From positions 1-34,338 of the forward strand of contig JAPOYR010000005.1 in assembly GCA_026706485.1 (NCBI GenBank): a stretch of DNA of 34,338 bases. The letters run 5' to 3'. A program made the translations under genes and the position numbers. Numbering within the stretch: position 1 is the first letter of the stretch; each line of letters begins with the position of its first letter. The DNA comes from Chloroflexota bacterium. GTDB taxonomy: Bacteria; Chloroflexota; UBA11872. Positions 8,222 through 16,162 of the stretch are shown here, piece by piece. The notes under the pieces were generated by a model. That model was not told the DNA's origin, searched no databases, and worked only from the letters and a program-made list of their open reading frames with translations.

Positions 8222-9084
8222 GCTTGCGCTCGAGTGAAGCGGCGCCACAGGTACAGCCCGAGAAGTTCACACATCACGGCTCCGGGGAGCAGCACAAACT
8301 GCCCCAAGGGCTCGTCCATGACGGTGAACGACTCCGGGTTCGTCCCCCGCAGATACAGATGAATGACCGGGATCGCCACGGCAACCACGACAATCTGAAT
8401 CCGCAGGCCGCGAGTCTTGGCCCGCAGGTCCTCGTGCGCGCGGAGGTTGGCCGCAACGGTGGCCTCGAGCCCTTCCAGCGCTGTGACCGCGCGTCGCCCC
8501 GCCACGCCGTGCTCGATGGCCCGTGCCAGCACGCGATAGGCCAGGCGCAGGTGGCGGCCCGGCGTCCGCGCAGCGACCGCAGCCAACGATCCATGGAGTG
8601 GGCGGTCCAACCTGAACCGATTGGCGACCCACGCCAGATCGTCTCGCACCTGCGGCGTCGCCACGCCCTCGGCGGCGGCCCGCAGCGCTTCCATGTAGGT
8701 GGCTCCCGCTCGCAGGTGGGCGCCCAGCAATCGCAGCAGGACGAGCGCCTCACGATCGGCGCGCGCCCGTGCCCGCACCACGGCAGTACGGAGTACCACC
8801 CAAGGAGCGATCGCCCCGACAATTGCACCCACCGGCACGAGCGGCGGAGCGACCAGTCCGCCGATGACCGCACCGACGACGAGCACTCCACCGTTGATGA
8901 CCAGGAAGATCGGCGGCGTCATCGCCACTCCACCCTCATGCAGCTGGTCGGCAAGGCGGCCGAGGCGACGCTGGACCCAGCCGTGCATGGGTGAGTCGGA
9001 GGGCTGGCGGACCGGCATCAACGCCAGCGCGAAAACGACGACGCCGGCCGCAGCAAATCCGGCGGCGACGACGGCGAGATTCAC
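8218..9084 (-). CDS. tadB: Tad pilus inner-membrane platform protein TadB (T2SS F family)
   Basis: A 288-residue paralogue of TadC. GTG start at 9084 overlaps the CpaF stop (GTGA). It opens with a membrane segment (AAGFAAAGVVVFALALM), then a hydrophobic pair (VINGGVLVVGAVIGGLVAPP), the T2SSF domain (VLLRLLGAHLRAGATYMEAL, then FRLDRPLHGSLAAVAAR), and a final membrane pair (IVVVAVAIPVIHLYLRG, LLPGAVMCELLGLYLW). Order CpaF-TadB-TadC-peptidase is the classical Tad order. Confidence 0.86.
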   Translation of the reverse strand: MNLAVVAAGFAAAGVVVFALALMPVRQPSDSPMHGWVQRRLGRLADQLHEGGVAMTPPIFLVINGGVLVVGAVIGGLVAPPLVPVGAIVGAIAPWVVLRTAVVRARARADREALVLLRLLGAHLRAGATYMEALRAAAEGVATPQVRDDLAWVANRFRLDRPLHGSLAAVAARTPGRHLRLAYRVLARAIEHGVAGRRAVTALEGLEATVAANLRAHEDLRAKTRGLRIQIVVVAVAIPVIHLYLRGTNPESFTVMDEPLGQFVLLPGAVMCELLGLYLWRRFTRAQA

Positions 9085-10433
9085 AGCAGCACGCCCTGAA
9101 GCCGCAGCTTGCCCTGGACCTTGGGGCCCGGCTCATACCCGTCACTGGCCTGAAAGCCCACAACGTCGCCTGCCACGCGCTCCGCGCTGAATACCGGCCG
9201 CAGGTCATAGGTCCCGTCTGTCGCCATGCCCGCCAGCTCCATGACTTCGAGCACCGTGCGACGGCCATCGGCGAGCCGTCCCACATAGATCACCAGATCG
9301 AACGCGCGCGCAATGGGCTCGCGCAGCTCTCGCGCCGCGAAATCGCGGTACTCGCGGCGCACCAGCGTCTCGAGTCGTCCCAGGGCGTCGGCCGCCCCAT
9401 TCGCATGAATGGTCGTCCCCGACCCGGCGTGGCCGGTGTTCAGTGCCTCCAGACACACATAGGCCTCGCGGGGGCTACGAATCTCGCCCACCACCAGTCG
9501 ATCGGGCCGCATGCGCAGTGCGTTCGCCAGTAGGTCGGCGACCGACACCGTGCGGTCCTGATAGTCGACGGCCCGCTGACCATGGACGCACTGCAGGCGG
9601 ACCGTGTGGCCCTGGTGGGGCTCCGCCAGCTCGGTAGTGTCCTCGATGATCACCACGCGTTCGGTCGGAGGCACCGCCGCAAGGAGGCTGGCCAGCAGCG
9701 TCGTCTTGCCCGCCCCCGTGGCACCGGCCACAAGCACGTTTAAGCGGGCGCGAACGGCGGTGGCCAGAAACGCCGCCATCGCTTCACTTAACCCGCCCGC
9801 GGTGACCCAGTCCTCAGGGGCCTCTTCGCTTCCGATACGACCTGAGGCTTCGCGTCGCTCCGACCGAAGCGCCAGCCGCACGCGCCGGTGCTTGCGAATG
9901 GAGAGGCAGGGTCCGCCCACCGGCGCGATCACCAGATTGGCCCGGCTGCCGTCGGCCATGCGGGCATCCACGCAAGGGCTCTCCAGCGACAGGTGCCGCC
10001 CCACCAGCGCCGCGATCTTCTCCATCAGCGCCGACAAGTGCTGGGCATTTCGAAACCGCACCGACGTCGGCTCCAGCCGCCCCCGGCGCTCCACCCACAC
10101 CTCTGCCGGGCCGTTGACCAGCACGTCGGTGACGTCGGGGTCCGTCATCAGCAGTTGCAACGGTCCCAGCCCAGCAAGCTCGTCGCACAGGCCCTGAACC
10201 AAGTTCGGATCCGGAATCGCGCGCGGAAATGCCTCGGCGAGATGCGCATGGACAACCGTGCAGATGCGGTCGGTCCGGTCGGGCACGGGACTGAACGGGT
10301 CCAGTACCTGGGGGTCGAGTGTCTGTACCAGCCGCTCGCGCACTTGAGCCAGGAACGCTTCGTCCCTGAGTGTTCCGACCGTTGGCCTAGGGGGCTGGGG
10401 GCGGTCGGTCGTCGCAGCAACCGCTGCACTCAT
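9081..10433 (-). CDS. cpaF: Tad pilus assembly ATPase CpaF/TadA
   Basis: A 450-residue hexameric secretion ATPase of the CpaF/VirB11 group that powers pilin polymerisation in the cytoplasm. Seen: LQLLMTDPDVTDVLVNGPAE (family N-domain), Walker A AGATGAGKTTLL (about residues 235-246), VIIEDTTELAEPH (Asp box), ALRMRPDRLVVGEIR (Walker B region) and NTGHAGSGTTIHANGA (His box). Length and motif order are complete. Its ATG overlaps the CpaB stop as ATGA (10430-10433). Confidence 0.93.
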   Translation of the reverse strand: MSAAVAATTDRPQPPRPTVGTLRDEAFLAQVRERLVQTLDPQVLDPFSPVPDRTDRICTVVHAHLAEAFPRAIPDPNLVQGLCDELAGLGPLQLLMTDPDVTDVLVNGPAEVWVERRGRLEPTSVRFRNAQHLSALMEKIAALVGRHLSLESPCVDARMADGSRANLVIAPVGGPCLSIRKHRRVRLALRSERREASGRIGSEEAPEDWVTAGGLSEAMAAFLATAVRARLNVLVAGATGAGKTTLLASLLAAVPPTERVVIIEDTTELAEPHQGHTVRLQCVHGQRAVDYQDRTVSVADLLANALRMRPDRLVVGEIRSPREAYVCLEALNTGHAGSGTTIHANGAADALGRLETLVRREYRDFAARELREPIARAFDLVIYVGRLADGRRTVLEVMELAGMATDGTYDLRPVFSAERVAGDVVGFQASDGYEPGPKVQGKLRLQGVLL

Positions 10434-11152
10434 GGCCTGCCCTGCACGGTCTGATGCTGGCCAACGGAAGCGCTGCTGGTAGACACGTCAAGACGCTGAC
10501 TGAGCACGAAGGTGCCAGTGGGAATCCGCGCCACGTACCGCGGCACGTCCGCCGCGGGCACCGCCAGCACGGCAGCGCCGATCCGGACGGAGGCTCGGCG
10601 GGCCAAGCTGTCGTCGTCCGCAGGGCCCTGCAGGACCTCGCCGCGGTCGCTGCGCAGCTCCACCAGTAGCACGCCGCGACCGAGCACCTCCACCTGCTGC
10701 GGCACCGATCCGGACAGCGTCCGGTCGGCGGCGGGATCGGGGCTTGCCACCAGAACATCGACGACTTGGGAGGGCGGCACCACACCGCCCAACGCTTGCG
10801 TGGCATCGACCGGGATCGCGATCAGGGCGTGACCTGGTGGGATCGACGCGGCATGCGCCAGCAACGCGGCGCGGCGCGAGTCCGCGAGCTGTCCAGACAC
10901 GATGTACTGCCCGGCCGGAATCGGGCCGGTGGCAAAGGCGCCCACGGCCGCGTCGAGGGAGGTGAGCACGCCGGCCGGACGGGCCGCCGGATTGACCTCC
11001 CGCACGGAAAGGTCACCCGGCGAGAGCCGATCACCGACATCCAATGGCCGTGCTGCCGTGACCACCGGCGCCATTTGCATGCTCTGATAGACCAGCACGC
11101 CGGCGGCGAGACCCAGAAGCAGTCCGACGGCCAACAGCCAGTGCCGTTTCAT
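10430..11152 (-). CDS. cpaB: Flp pilus assembly protein CpaB (SAF domain)
   Basis: 240 residues if started at ATG 11152, which overlaps the preceding TGA and has GGGAGGA about six bases upstream; an in-frame GTG at 11167 would add only five residues. One N-terminal membrane anchor (HWLLAVGLLLGLAAGVLVY), then an SAF domain (AARPLDVGDRLSPGDLSVRE, GPIPAGQYIVSGQL) and an RcpC-like part (GHALIAIPVDATQALGG, VDVLVASPD). CpaB/RcpC usually works with the outer-membrane secretin; no secretin is encoded here, which fits a monoderm cell. Confidence 0.87.
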   Translation of the reverse strand: MKRHWLLAVGLLLGLAAGVLVYQSMQMAPVVTAARPLDVGDRLSPGDLSVREVNPAARPAGVLTSLDAAVGAFATGPIPAGQYIVSGQLADSRRAALLAHAASIPPGHALIAIPVDATQALGGVVPPSQVVDVLVASPDPAADRTLSGSVPQQVEVLGRGVLLVELRSDRGEVLQGPADDDSLARRASVRIGAAVLAVPAADVPRYVARIPTGTFVLSQRLDVSTSSASVGQHQTVQGRP

Positions 11153-12879
11153 CGGTCGTCCTCCCACGTCGTGGCGCCCTGGTAGCGCACAGTCACCGCA
11201 ATCGATCCCTCGAGATCGAAGTCTCGTGTCGTGCCGTCGCCGTAGGTCACCCGGATGCGCGTCCGCAGGTGCAACTCGTACGGCCGGAGTTGGCCATCAA
11301 CGACCGGCGTCACGTCGTTCCATTGCAGCCGGAGGGGCTCATCGGGTCCCCCGCTGGCGCCGGGCTGCGTCCCGCCGGGCCGGTCATTCGCCCCGCGAAC
11401 GAGAGTCCATTGAGTGAGCGCCACGGTCGCCGCGGGATCCGTGGCCGGCGGCTCGACGTTCGCGCGGACCCAGAGATCGATCGGCGCACCGCGCAGCACC
11501 TCGATGGCCGAGAAGCCCTGGACGTTGCCGGTCAGCGCCGATCCCGCCACCACAGGCGCCACGCGAAGGGCGCCGACGGGCGGGTCGTAGGCCGGCCTCG
11601 GCGTTGGCGCCGGAGGCCGAGGAGTATTGGACGGCGTCGGCGACACACGCGGCGGCTGTGGAGTTTCCGGCATCGGCGTCGGCTGATCCGGACCACTGGA
11701 CGGCTGTGGTTTCGGCCCCGGCCGGTTGGTCGGCGTAGGATCCGGTCCTGGATCACCGGGCGGTCTTGGGCCCGGTGGGTTCGTCGGCGTCGGATCCGTT
11801 AGCACGACCGTCGGCGTCGAAGTCACCGTCGGAGTCGGCGTCACCGTCACTGTCGGCGTCAGGCTGACGGTCGCCGTCGGCGTTGGAGAGGTCGTCACGC
11901 CCGTGGTGAATTGGACCCGATCGTCCTGGAAGAACACGATGCTCGTCGGGACAAAGCAGCCGTCCCGCTTGCGGTAATTCTGGTAGTAGGTGCCGGCCAG
12001 GAGTTCGCCGTTCGCGTCACGATTGCGGCCGTTGAAGGCGGCACCGTCGTAGGGGCTGCTTGCGCCCTTGGCGTAGCTGCCCAGATCGACGGCGTAGAGA
12101 TCGTTGGGCCGGTCGTCGGTGACCGTCTCATAGAGAATGCCGTCCTCCGTCTCAGTTTCCTGCGTGCCCGCGTAGTAGTCGGTCACCTTGTAGATGCCGG
12201 ACGGGATGGTGCAGGTCCCGCTGCCTGGTGGCACCGGCGTCGGCGAGGAGGTCGGCGTGGGGGATGCGGCCGGGCGTGGCGTAGCCGTGGGCCTGGGTGT
12301 GGGCGTCGGATGCGGGAGCGCCACCCAGCGGCGCCGCGTCTCGTAGTGCCCGGGCACCGTGACGACCTCTTCCGTCACGTGGTAGCCGTCGATCCAGCGA
12401 CGCTCGGTCGTCCAGTAGCCCGGCACCCAGACCGTGACGACCTCTTCGCGTTGCACCTTGACCCAGCGACCGTGATCCTCCCAGCGCGAGGTGTCGACCC
12501 AGACCTCATAGCTCTCCCAGTGCGACGTATCGACCCAGACCGTGTAGGGCTGCGTGGCGTCGTCGTCCCAGAGCTCCACCCAATGGCCGCTCTCCACCCA
12601 GCGCCTGCGCTCGTCCCAGTAGCCGGAGTCCACCCACACCATGTGGGATTCCCATACGAGTTCCGAAACAATGTTGGTGCGGGTCTCGTATTGGCCCGGT
12701 ACCCAGACGGTGTGGTCTTCCCACCGGCCCGGCACCCAGACCGTCCGGGTTTCGACAAACGGCTCTATCCAGACGGATTCGGTTTCCCAGTAGCCATGGT
12801 CCGCTCGCGCCTCGGCGGCGAGTCCGACTGCCAGAACCAGGCCGAGGACCGCCACCAGACACGAGGTCGCGCGCGGCAT
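11149..12879 (-). CDS. Secreted Trp-repeat protein with Pro/Thr linkers, within the Tad operon
   Basis: A 576-residue protein with a Sec signal peptide (TSCLVAVLGLVLAVGLAAEA, cleavage near ARA-DHG). Residues about 28-195 are roughly eleven imperfect 11-14-residue units built on a W-V-(P/D)-x-(G/S)-x-(W/Y)-x-x-(R/H/E) theme, for example TVWVPGRWEDH, VWVDSGYWDERR, VWVDTSHWESYE and VWVPGYWTTERR. A Pro/Thr linker follows, then a domain with two cysteines (CTIPSGIYKVTDYYAG to CFVPTSIVFFQDDRVQF), a second long TPTPT linker (about 330-430) and a beta-rich C-terminal domain. I do not recognise a named family. Surface location and pilus association are inferred from the signal peptide and its position between the Ig-like protein and CpaB. 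Confidence 0.8.
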   Translation of the reverse strand: MPRATSCLVAVLGLVLAVGLAAEARADHGYWETESVWIEPFVETRTVWVPGRWEDHTVWVPGQYETRTNIVSELVWESHMVWVDSGYWDERRRWVESGHWVELWDDDATQPYTVWVDTSHWESYEVWVDTSRWEDHGRWVKVQREEVVTVWVPGYWTTERRWIDGYHVTEEVVTVPGHYETRRRWVALPHPTPTPRPTATPRPAASPTPTSSPTPVPPGSGTCTIPSGIYKVTDYYAGTQETETEDGILYETVTDDRPNDLYAVDLGSYAKGASSPYDGAAFNGRNRDANGELLAGTYYQNYRKRDGCFVPTSIVFFQDDRVQFTTGVTTSPTPTATVSLTPTVTVTPTPTVTSTPTVVLTDPTPTNPPGPRPPGDPGPDPTPTNRPGPKPQPSSGPDQPTPMPETPQPPRVSPTPSNTPRPPAPTPRPAYDPPVGALRVAPVVAGSALTGNVQGFSAIEVLRGAPIDLWVRANVEPPATDPAATVALTQWTLVRGANDRPGGTQPGASGGPDEPLRLQWNDVTPVVDGQLRPYELHLRTRIRVTYGDGTTRDFDLEGSIAVTVRYQGATTWEDDR

Positions 12880-12882
12880 CGT

Positions 12883-13806
12883 CTAGGACGCCCTTCGGTT
12901 GACCGCAACCCCCGCCCAGAGCTGGTCGGACGCGCGCCCATCGAACACCAGACCCACGGCGATCTGCGTCACGCTCGGATCGGTCAAGAGGGATCGCGCC
13001 TCGTCGCCCATCAGCGTCGACACGTCGTCGAACTCGGTCCCGAGCCAGGCGGCCGGCGGGCCCACGGGCCAGAGCCGGACGGACCACCCACCGTCCTCCA
13101 CCGCGCGGAGCTGACGGGCCTGCGGCCGGACCTGGTCCATCCCGCCCTGGCCCAGGGCATGCGCGATCAGGGTCCGCACGGCGCCGCGCCGCGCGTCGTC
13201 GACCGCGACCGCTGGCCGACCCAGCTGCTCGCGGATCCATGTCACCCAGTCGAGCAGCCGCTGCTCCTGGCGGACCAGTTCGTCCGGATCCGGCTGTACG
13301 ACGGCCCTGGTGGGCGCGACGGGGTCCGCGTCACCGACCACGACGGCAATGGACGCATCGAATGGCGGCAGGACCGCATGCACCCGTGACTGGCCCGGCG
13401 TCCGCCCGGTGACCACGCCGGTCGGTTCGACTGACAGCACCTCGTCGTCAGTCGCAGACCAACGCACCGGGGCGTCCTCGCGGGACGTGCCATCCGCTAG
13501 GGCTGCAACGACCTTGAGTCCGATCCGCTCGCCGACGGCCAGCGTGACCGGCTCGTCCACGCCCGCGGCGATGGTCAGGGCGGTGACGGCGATCCCCGCG
13601 GACGGGGCTGGTGCCTCGTGGCCGGCGGGCGCGACCATAGCCGTCACCGGTGGCGCGACTTGGTCGGATGCCGACCCACTAGCGGAACCAAGCATCCAGC
13701 CGGTCAACGTACTCATCCCTACTGTCATGACGGTCATCGAGGCCACCAGCAGCAACGGCAACCGGACCGAGCGACCAGTGATCGACCGATATCGCGGACT
13801 TCGCAT
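12883..13806 (-). CDS. Membrane-anchored Ig-like (BIG_2) protein of the pilus operon
   Basis: 307 residues. One N-terminal membrane anchor (LPLLLVASMTVMTVGMSTL), a Pro/Ala linker, then a bacterial Ig-like domain with the BIG_2 signature (PVRWSATDDEVLSVEPTG, VVTGRTPGQSRVHAV), a charged helical part (EQRLLDWVTWIREQLGRPAV), and a C-terminal domain ending PSVTQIAVGLVFDGRASDQL plus WAGVAV. That last part vaguely recalls CAP/SCP-like extracellular domains. The gene starts four bases after the TadG stop. A role as a minor pilus component or adhesin is inferred from position. Confidence 0.75.
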   Translation of the reverse strand: MRSPRYRSITGRSVRLPLLLVASMTVMTVGMSTLTGWMLGSASGSASDQVAPPVTAMVAPAGHEAPAPSAGIAVTALTIAAGVDEPVTLAVGERIGLKVVAALADGTSREDAPVRWSATDDEVLSVEPTGVVTGRTPGQSRVHAVLPPFDASIAVVVGDADPVAPTRAVVQPDPDELVRQEQRLLDWVTWIREQLGRPAVAVDDARRGAVRTLIAHALGQGGMDQVRPQARQLRAVEDGGWSVRLWPVGPPAAWLGTEFDDVSTLMGDEARSLLTDPSVTQIAVGLVFDGRASDQLWAGVAVNRRAS

Positions 13807-13810
13807 GGCA

Positions 13811-14314
13811 TCAGCTCCTAGTCATGGCGCTGGCGGCTACCCGCAGCGCCTGGGTATTGGAGAGGCCCGCCAGCCGCAGGAGTCCGGTGCGCACCGGGAC
13901 CTCGGCGCGGATGGACACGGTGGGGGCGGCGGCGGTGCGGTTGCGGATCGGATCAATTCCGCCTGGATTGGTCACGGCGATTTCGGCGGCCCCGGCCACT
14001 GCGGTGGCTGTGGTTCCCGCGATCTGCCGGTCCAGCGGTTGTAGGTTGAGCCGCAGGTATTCGCGGGCGACGCCAGCTGCCGTATCCGCCAGTCGCACCT
14101 TGCCCGTAGCCGCCAGATGGCCGGCGTCGATGTGCCCGGCGGCCACAACGGCGGCCTGTTCCAGGGCATCGACGAACCGCAACCGCTGGACCCTGATCGC
14201 GCCGATGTCGACCACGAGCGCCGCCACCAGCAGGGTCAGGCTGAGCAACGCCAGCGTCATGCCCGAGACGCCGCCGGACTCGTCGGCAAGGGCGGAACGC
14301 GACCACCGAGTCAC
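13811..14314 (-). CDS. tadG: TadG-like pseudopilin
   Basis: 167 residues. The N-terminus ADESGGVSGMTLALLSLTLL followed by VAALVVDIGAIRVQR is the cytoplasmic-lead plus membrane helix of TadE/TadG-like proteins. Then comes a helical stretch rich in Ala (DALEQAAVVAAGHIDAGHL, typical of TadG-like proteins, compare DAAALAGA) and a beta-rich end (PTVSIRAEVPVRTGLLRL). The start overlaps the TadE-like stop (14311-14314). Confidence 0.75.
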   Translation of the reverse strand: MTRWSRSALADESGGVSGMTLALLSLTLLVAALVVDIGAIRVQRLRFVDALEQAAVVAAGHIDAGHLAATGKVRLADTAAGVAREYLRLNLQPLDRQIAGTTATAVAGAAEIAVTNPGGIDPIRNRTAAAPTVSIRAEVPVRTGLLRLAGLSNTQALRVAASAMTRS

Positions 14315-14736
14315 CGGTTCACCTCGCCCCGGGTGGTGAAGTGCGAGCGGAGCGGCACTTCGAGTTCCAGCAGGAAGGGGATGCGAACGCGCTGCGTGCT
14401 TTGCATCTCGACCGTCACCGGCTCGCGCCAGTCCACGGTGGCGGGATGGATCGTGAGTTGCGCGTCGCCGGCCTCCAGCCCGGCGGCGGCCAGGTCTGCC
14501 GCCACCCGGGCGCGAAGAGCAGCGCTATCGCCGCCCTCCTGCGCTGCCTGGCGGGCCGCCGCCGCCGCCACGTGGTTCTGGGCCTGCCAGGCGCCCAGCA
14601 GCTGGGCGAAGGCAATGACGGCCAGCAGAACGGGCACGACGACGAGCATCGCCAGGACCGCCTCGGCGCCCACCGCTCCGTGCTCGGTACCCGGCGCGGC
14701 TCGGCGGCACCGAATCCACCACTGTGACCGGCGCAC
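14311..14736 (-). CDS. tadE: TadE-like minor pseudopilin
   Basis: 141 residues with the TadE signature: a positively charged lead, GAVGAEAVLAMLVVVPVLLA (E is the conserved residue at the start of the helix) and AQLLGAWQAQNHVAAAAARQ. The C-terminal part is soluble (TIHPATVDWREPVTVEM). It is processed by the prepilin peptidase and assists pilus assembly. The start is four bases after the Flp pilin stop. Confidence 0.78.
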   Translation of the reverse strand: MRRSQWWIRCRRAAPGTEHGAVGAEAVLAMLVVVPVLLAVIAFAQLLGAWQAQNHVAAAAARQAAQEGGDSAALRARVAADLAAAGLEAGDAQLTIHPATVDWREPVTVEMQSTQRVRIPFLLELEVPLRSHFTTRGEVNR

Positions 14737-14739
14737 TTC

Positions 14740-14931
14740 CTAAAGCCCGGTCAGTTCCGTCAGGACGCCCTCGAGATAGGTCGATAGACCGTTGTTCCAG
14801 GCCACGATCGCCGCGCCGAAGATGGCCACGCCGATCCCGGCGATCACGATGTATTCGGTGGCGTTGCCGCGCTCGTCGGTGACGATGGCCCGGAGACCGG
14901 CCACCAGCCGGCCTTTGATCTGCACAAGCAT
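14740..14931 (-). CDS. flp: Flp/TadA-type IVb major pilin
   Basis: 63 residues, the standard size. Lead MLVQIKGRLVAGLRAIVTDE, then RGNATEYIVIAGIGVAIFGA. The G/N-A-T-E-Y motif is the cleavage/packing signature of type IVb pilins, with the Glu and Tyr present, followed by a 20-residue hydrophobic helix and a short tail. GAGGA lies six bases before the ATG. It heads the Tad operon; the leader region upstream holds two hairpins (14979-14997 and 15019-15062). Confidence 0.93.
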   Translation of the reverse strand: MLVQIKGRLVAGLRAIVTDERGNATEYIVIAGIGVAIFGAAIVAWNNGLSTYLEGVLTELTGL

Positions 14932-14978
14932 TGGCGTTCCTCGCAGTCGTACGATGGACAGAGGTCGGCGAAGACCAA

Positions 14979-14997
14979 GGCCGCGAGCTTCGCGGCC
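14979..14997 (-). promoter_or_regulatory. Hairpin in the flp leader
   Basis: GGCCGCGA-GCT-TCGCGGCC is a perfect 8-bp stem with a 3-base loop, 48 bases upstream of the pilin ATG. It could stabilise the abundant pilin mRNA or act as part of a terminator pair with the next hairpin. Confidence 0.35.
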
Positions 14998-15018
14998 GGT
15001 CCTCGCGGGTCGGATCCG

Positions 15019-15062
15019 GCGCCGGCGGGGTCGGCAACCACACCTTGTCCCCGCCGGCGCCT
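15019..15062 (-). terminator. Hairpin after replication-relaxation gene (terminator or attenuator)
   Basis: GGCGCCGGCGGGG (15019-15031) and CCCCGCCGGCGCC (15050-15062) form a perfect 13-bp stem with an 18-base loop, starting seven bases after the stop of the upstream gene. No T-run follows on the - strand, so termination strength is uncertain. Confidence 0.4.
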
Positions 15063-15069
15063 CAGTGAT

Positions 15070-15954
15070 TCATGTCGGGCTGCCCTCCTCTAATTCGGCG
15101 CACGGCGGTCGCGCCGTGCGCAATACAGTCTGTCGGTGGTCACTGTTGGCAAACGCGGCCTCCCATACCGGGCCCAGCGGGTTGGCCAGGAACGCTGGCT
15201 CCCAGGCCACCGCAATCCGCAGCACGTGATTCATGTCCCCACCGCGGGCGTCCGCCAACTGGACCAGGGCGGCCTCGACGGCCTGGCGAAGGCTGACCAC
15301 GCGCGAGCGGCGGTTCGTGGTGATGCGAAGTTCGGGAAAGACCGGGAATTCCGAGCGCCACGCGCCCGATTGCCAGAAGCCCGCGTACCGCCGCACTTTC
15401 TGTGCATAGCGGCGGAGCTCCTCCGTGCCGCGGTCAATCTCGAAGAAGAGCCAGTGGTCGCCGGCCGGGTTGCGTACCTGGGCGAGGCCGTCGGGGTTGA
15501 TCACCTGCCACCGTCCGCTCGCCCGGTACCGCATCCGCAGGTGTGGATCGGAGTTCCAGCGCACGAGTTGATGGTCTTCGGTGGACTCCAGAACCTGCCA
15601 GAGAGCGATGAAGCAACGGTTCACCGACAGCTGGTGCCGCGTCCGCTGTGGCGTGAAGGTCTCGGGATCGCGGACGTATGGGATCTGGGCGCGCGGCGCG
15701 TCGTCGATGTGCTCCAGGGCGTCGGCACCCTTGGCCGACAGGCCGTACACGTAGCCGCCGCTGCCACCGCCCACGCCGCCGCAGGCCGACCGGGCCCGCA
15801 CCACGAGGCCCTGCTGGTGGAGCGTCGTCAAGCAGCGCTGACAGGCTCGCCGGCTGACCGGGTGATAGAACACCTGATGCACTTGCGCAGCGTCCATGTA
15901 GCGGTGGGCCCGCAGCAGGCGCAGGACCTGGACCTGGCGGCGGGCCCAGATCAT
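15070..15954 (-). CDS. Replication-relaxation family protein
   Basis: 294 residues. The N-terminal winged helix (VQVLRLLRAHRYMDAAQVHQ, RRACQRCLTTLHQQGLVVRA) and a C-terminal part with HQLSVNRCFIALWQVLE, PDGLAQVRNPAGDHWLFFEID and RYAQKVRRYAGFWQSG match the replication-relaxation (Replic_Relax, PF13814) type found on plasmids, ICEs and phages of Gram-positive-like bacteria. The E-x-D and Y-x-x-x-x-x-R-Y features resemble a degenerate PD-(D/E)xK fold. It probably binds DNA at the element's origin. It follows the coupling ATPase by 208 bases on the same strand. Confidence 0.72.
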   Translation of the reverse strand: MIWARRQVQVLRLLRAHRYMDAAQVHQVFYHPVSRRACQRCLTTLHQQGLVVRARSACGGVGGGSGGYVYGLSAKGADALEHIDDAPRAQIPYVRDPETFTPQRTRHQLSVNRCFIALWQVLESTEDHQLVRWNSDPHLRMRYRASGRWQVINPDGLAQVRNPAGDHWLFFEIDRGTEELRRYAQKVRRYAGFWQSGAWRSEFPVFPELRITTNRRSRVVSLRQAVEAALVQLADARGGDMNHVLRIAVAWEPAFLANPLGPVWEAAFANSDHRQTVLRTARPPCAELEEGSPT

Positions 15955-16162
15955 GGGGAGACCTGCGGAATCAGGATGATAGTTACGCGAGGCGACGGTG
16001 GGGGTTTTGTCAGAACATTAGTCAACGACCGGTAGTTCCCTTGATTCGATATGCTTCGGAATGTCGTGTTCACGACACGACGGTGTCGGGCGGCGAGCCG
16101 ATGTAGCCGGCGATGTAGCGGGCGATGCCGGAACGGCCGTGTCGCCGCGGCTCGCGGAGCAG
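15955..16162 (-). other. Spacer with operator-like palindrome TGTCGTG-TT-CACGACA
   Basis: A 208-base gap between the ATPase and the replication-relaxation gene. Bases 16062-16077 form a perfect 7+2+7 palindrome, about 110 bases before the ATG at 15954. It could be a repressor site or a nick/binding site for the element's own DNA-binding protein. No gene is supported here. Confidence 0.35.

Noticed and set aside
8224-8994. A 256-codon + strand frame
   Set aside because: Antisense shadow of TadB, which has the T2SSF domain and start-stop overlaps on both sides.
11590-11900. Short GTCGGCGT-like repeats that look array-like
   Set aside because: They encode the TPTPT linker of the Trp-repeat protein; there are no spacers and no cas genes, so this is not a CRISPR array.
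11911-13389. A 492-codon open frame on the + strand
   Set aside because: It lies antisense to the Trp-repeat and Ig-like genes, which have signal peptide, domains and operon spacing. The + frame is rich in Arg/Pro/Gly/His with no family-like text, as expected for the reverse strand of GC-rich genes.
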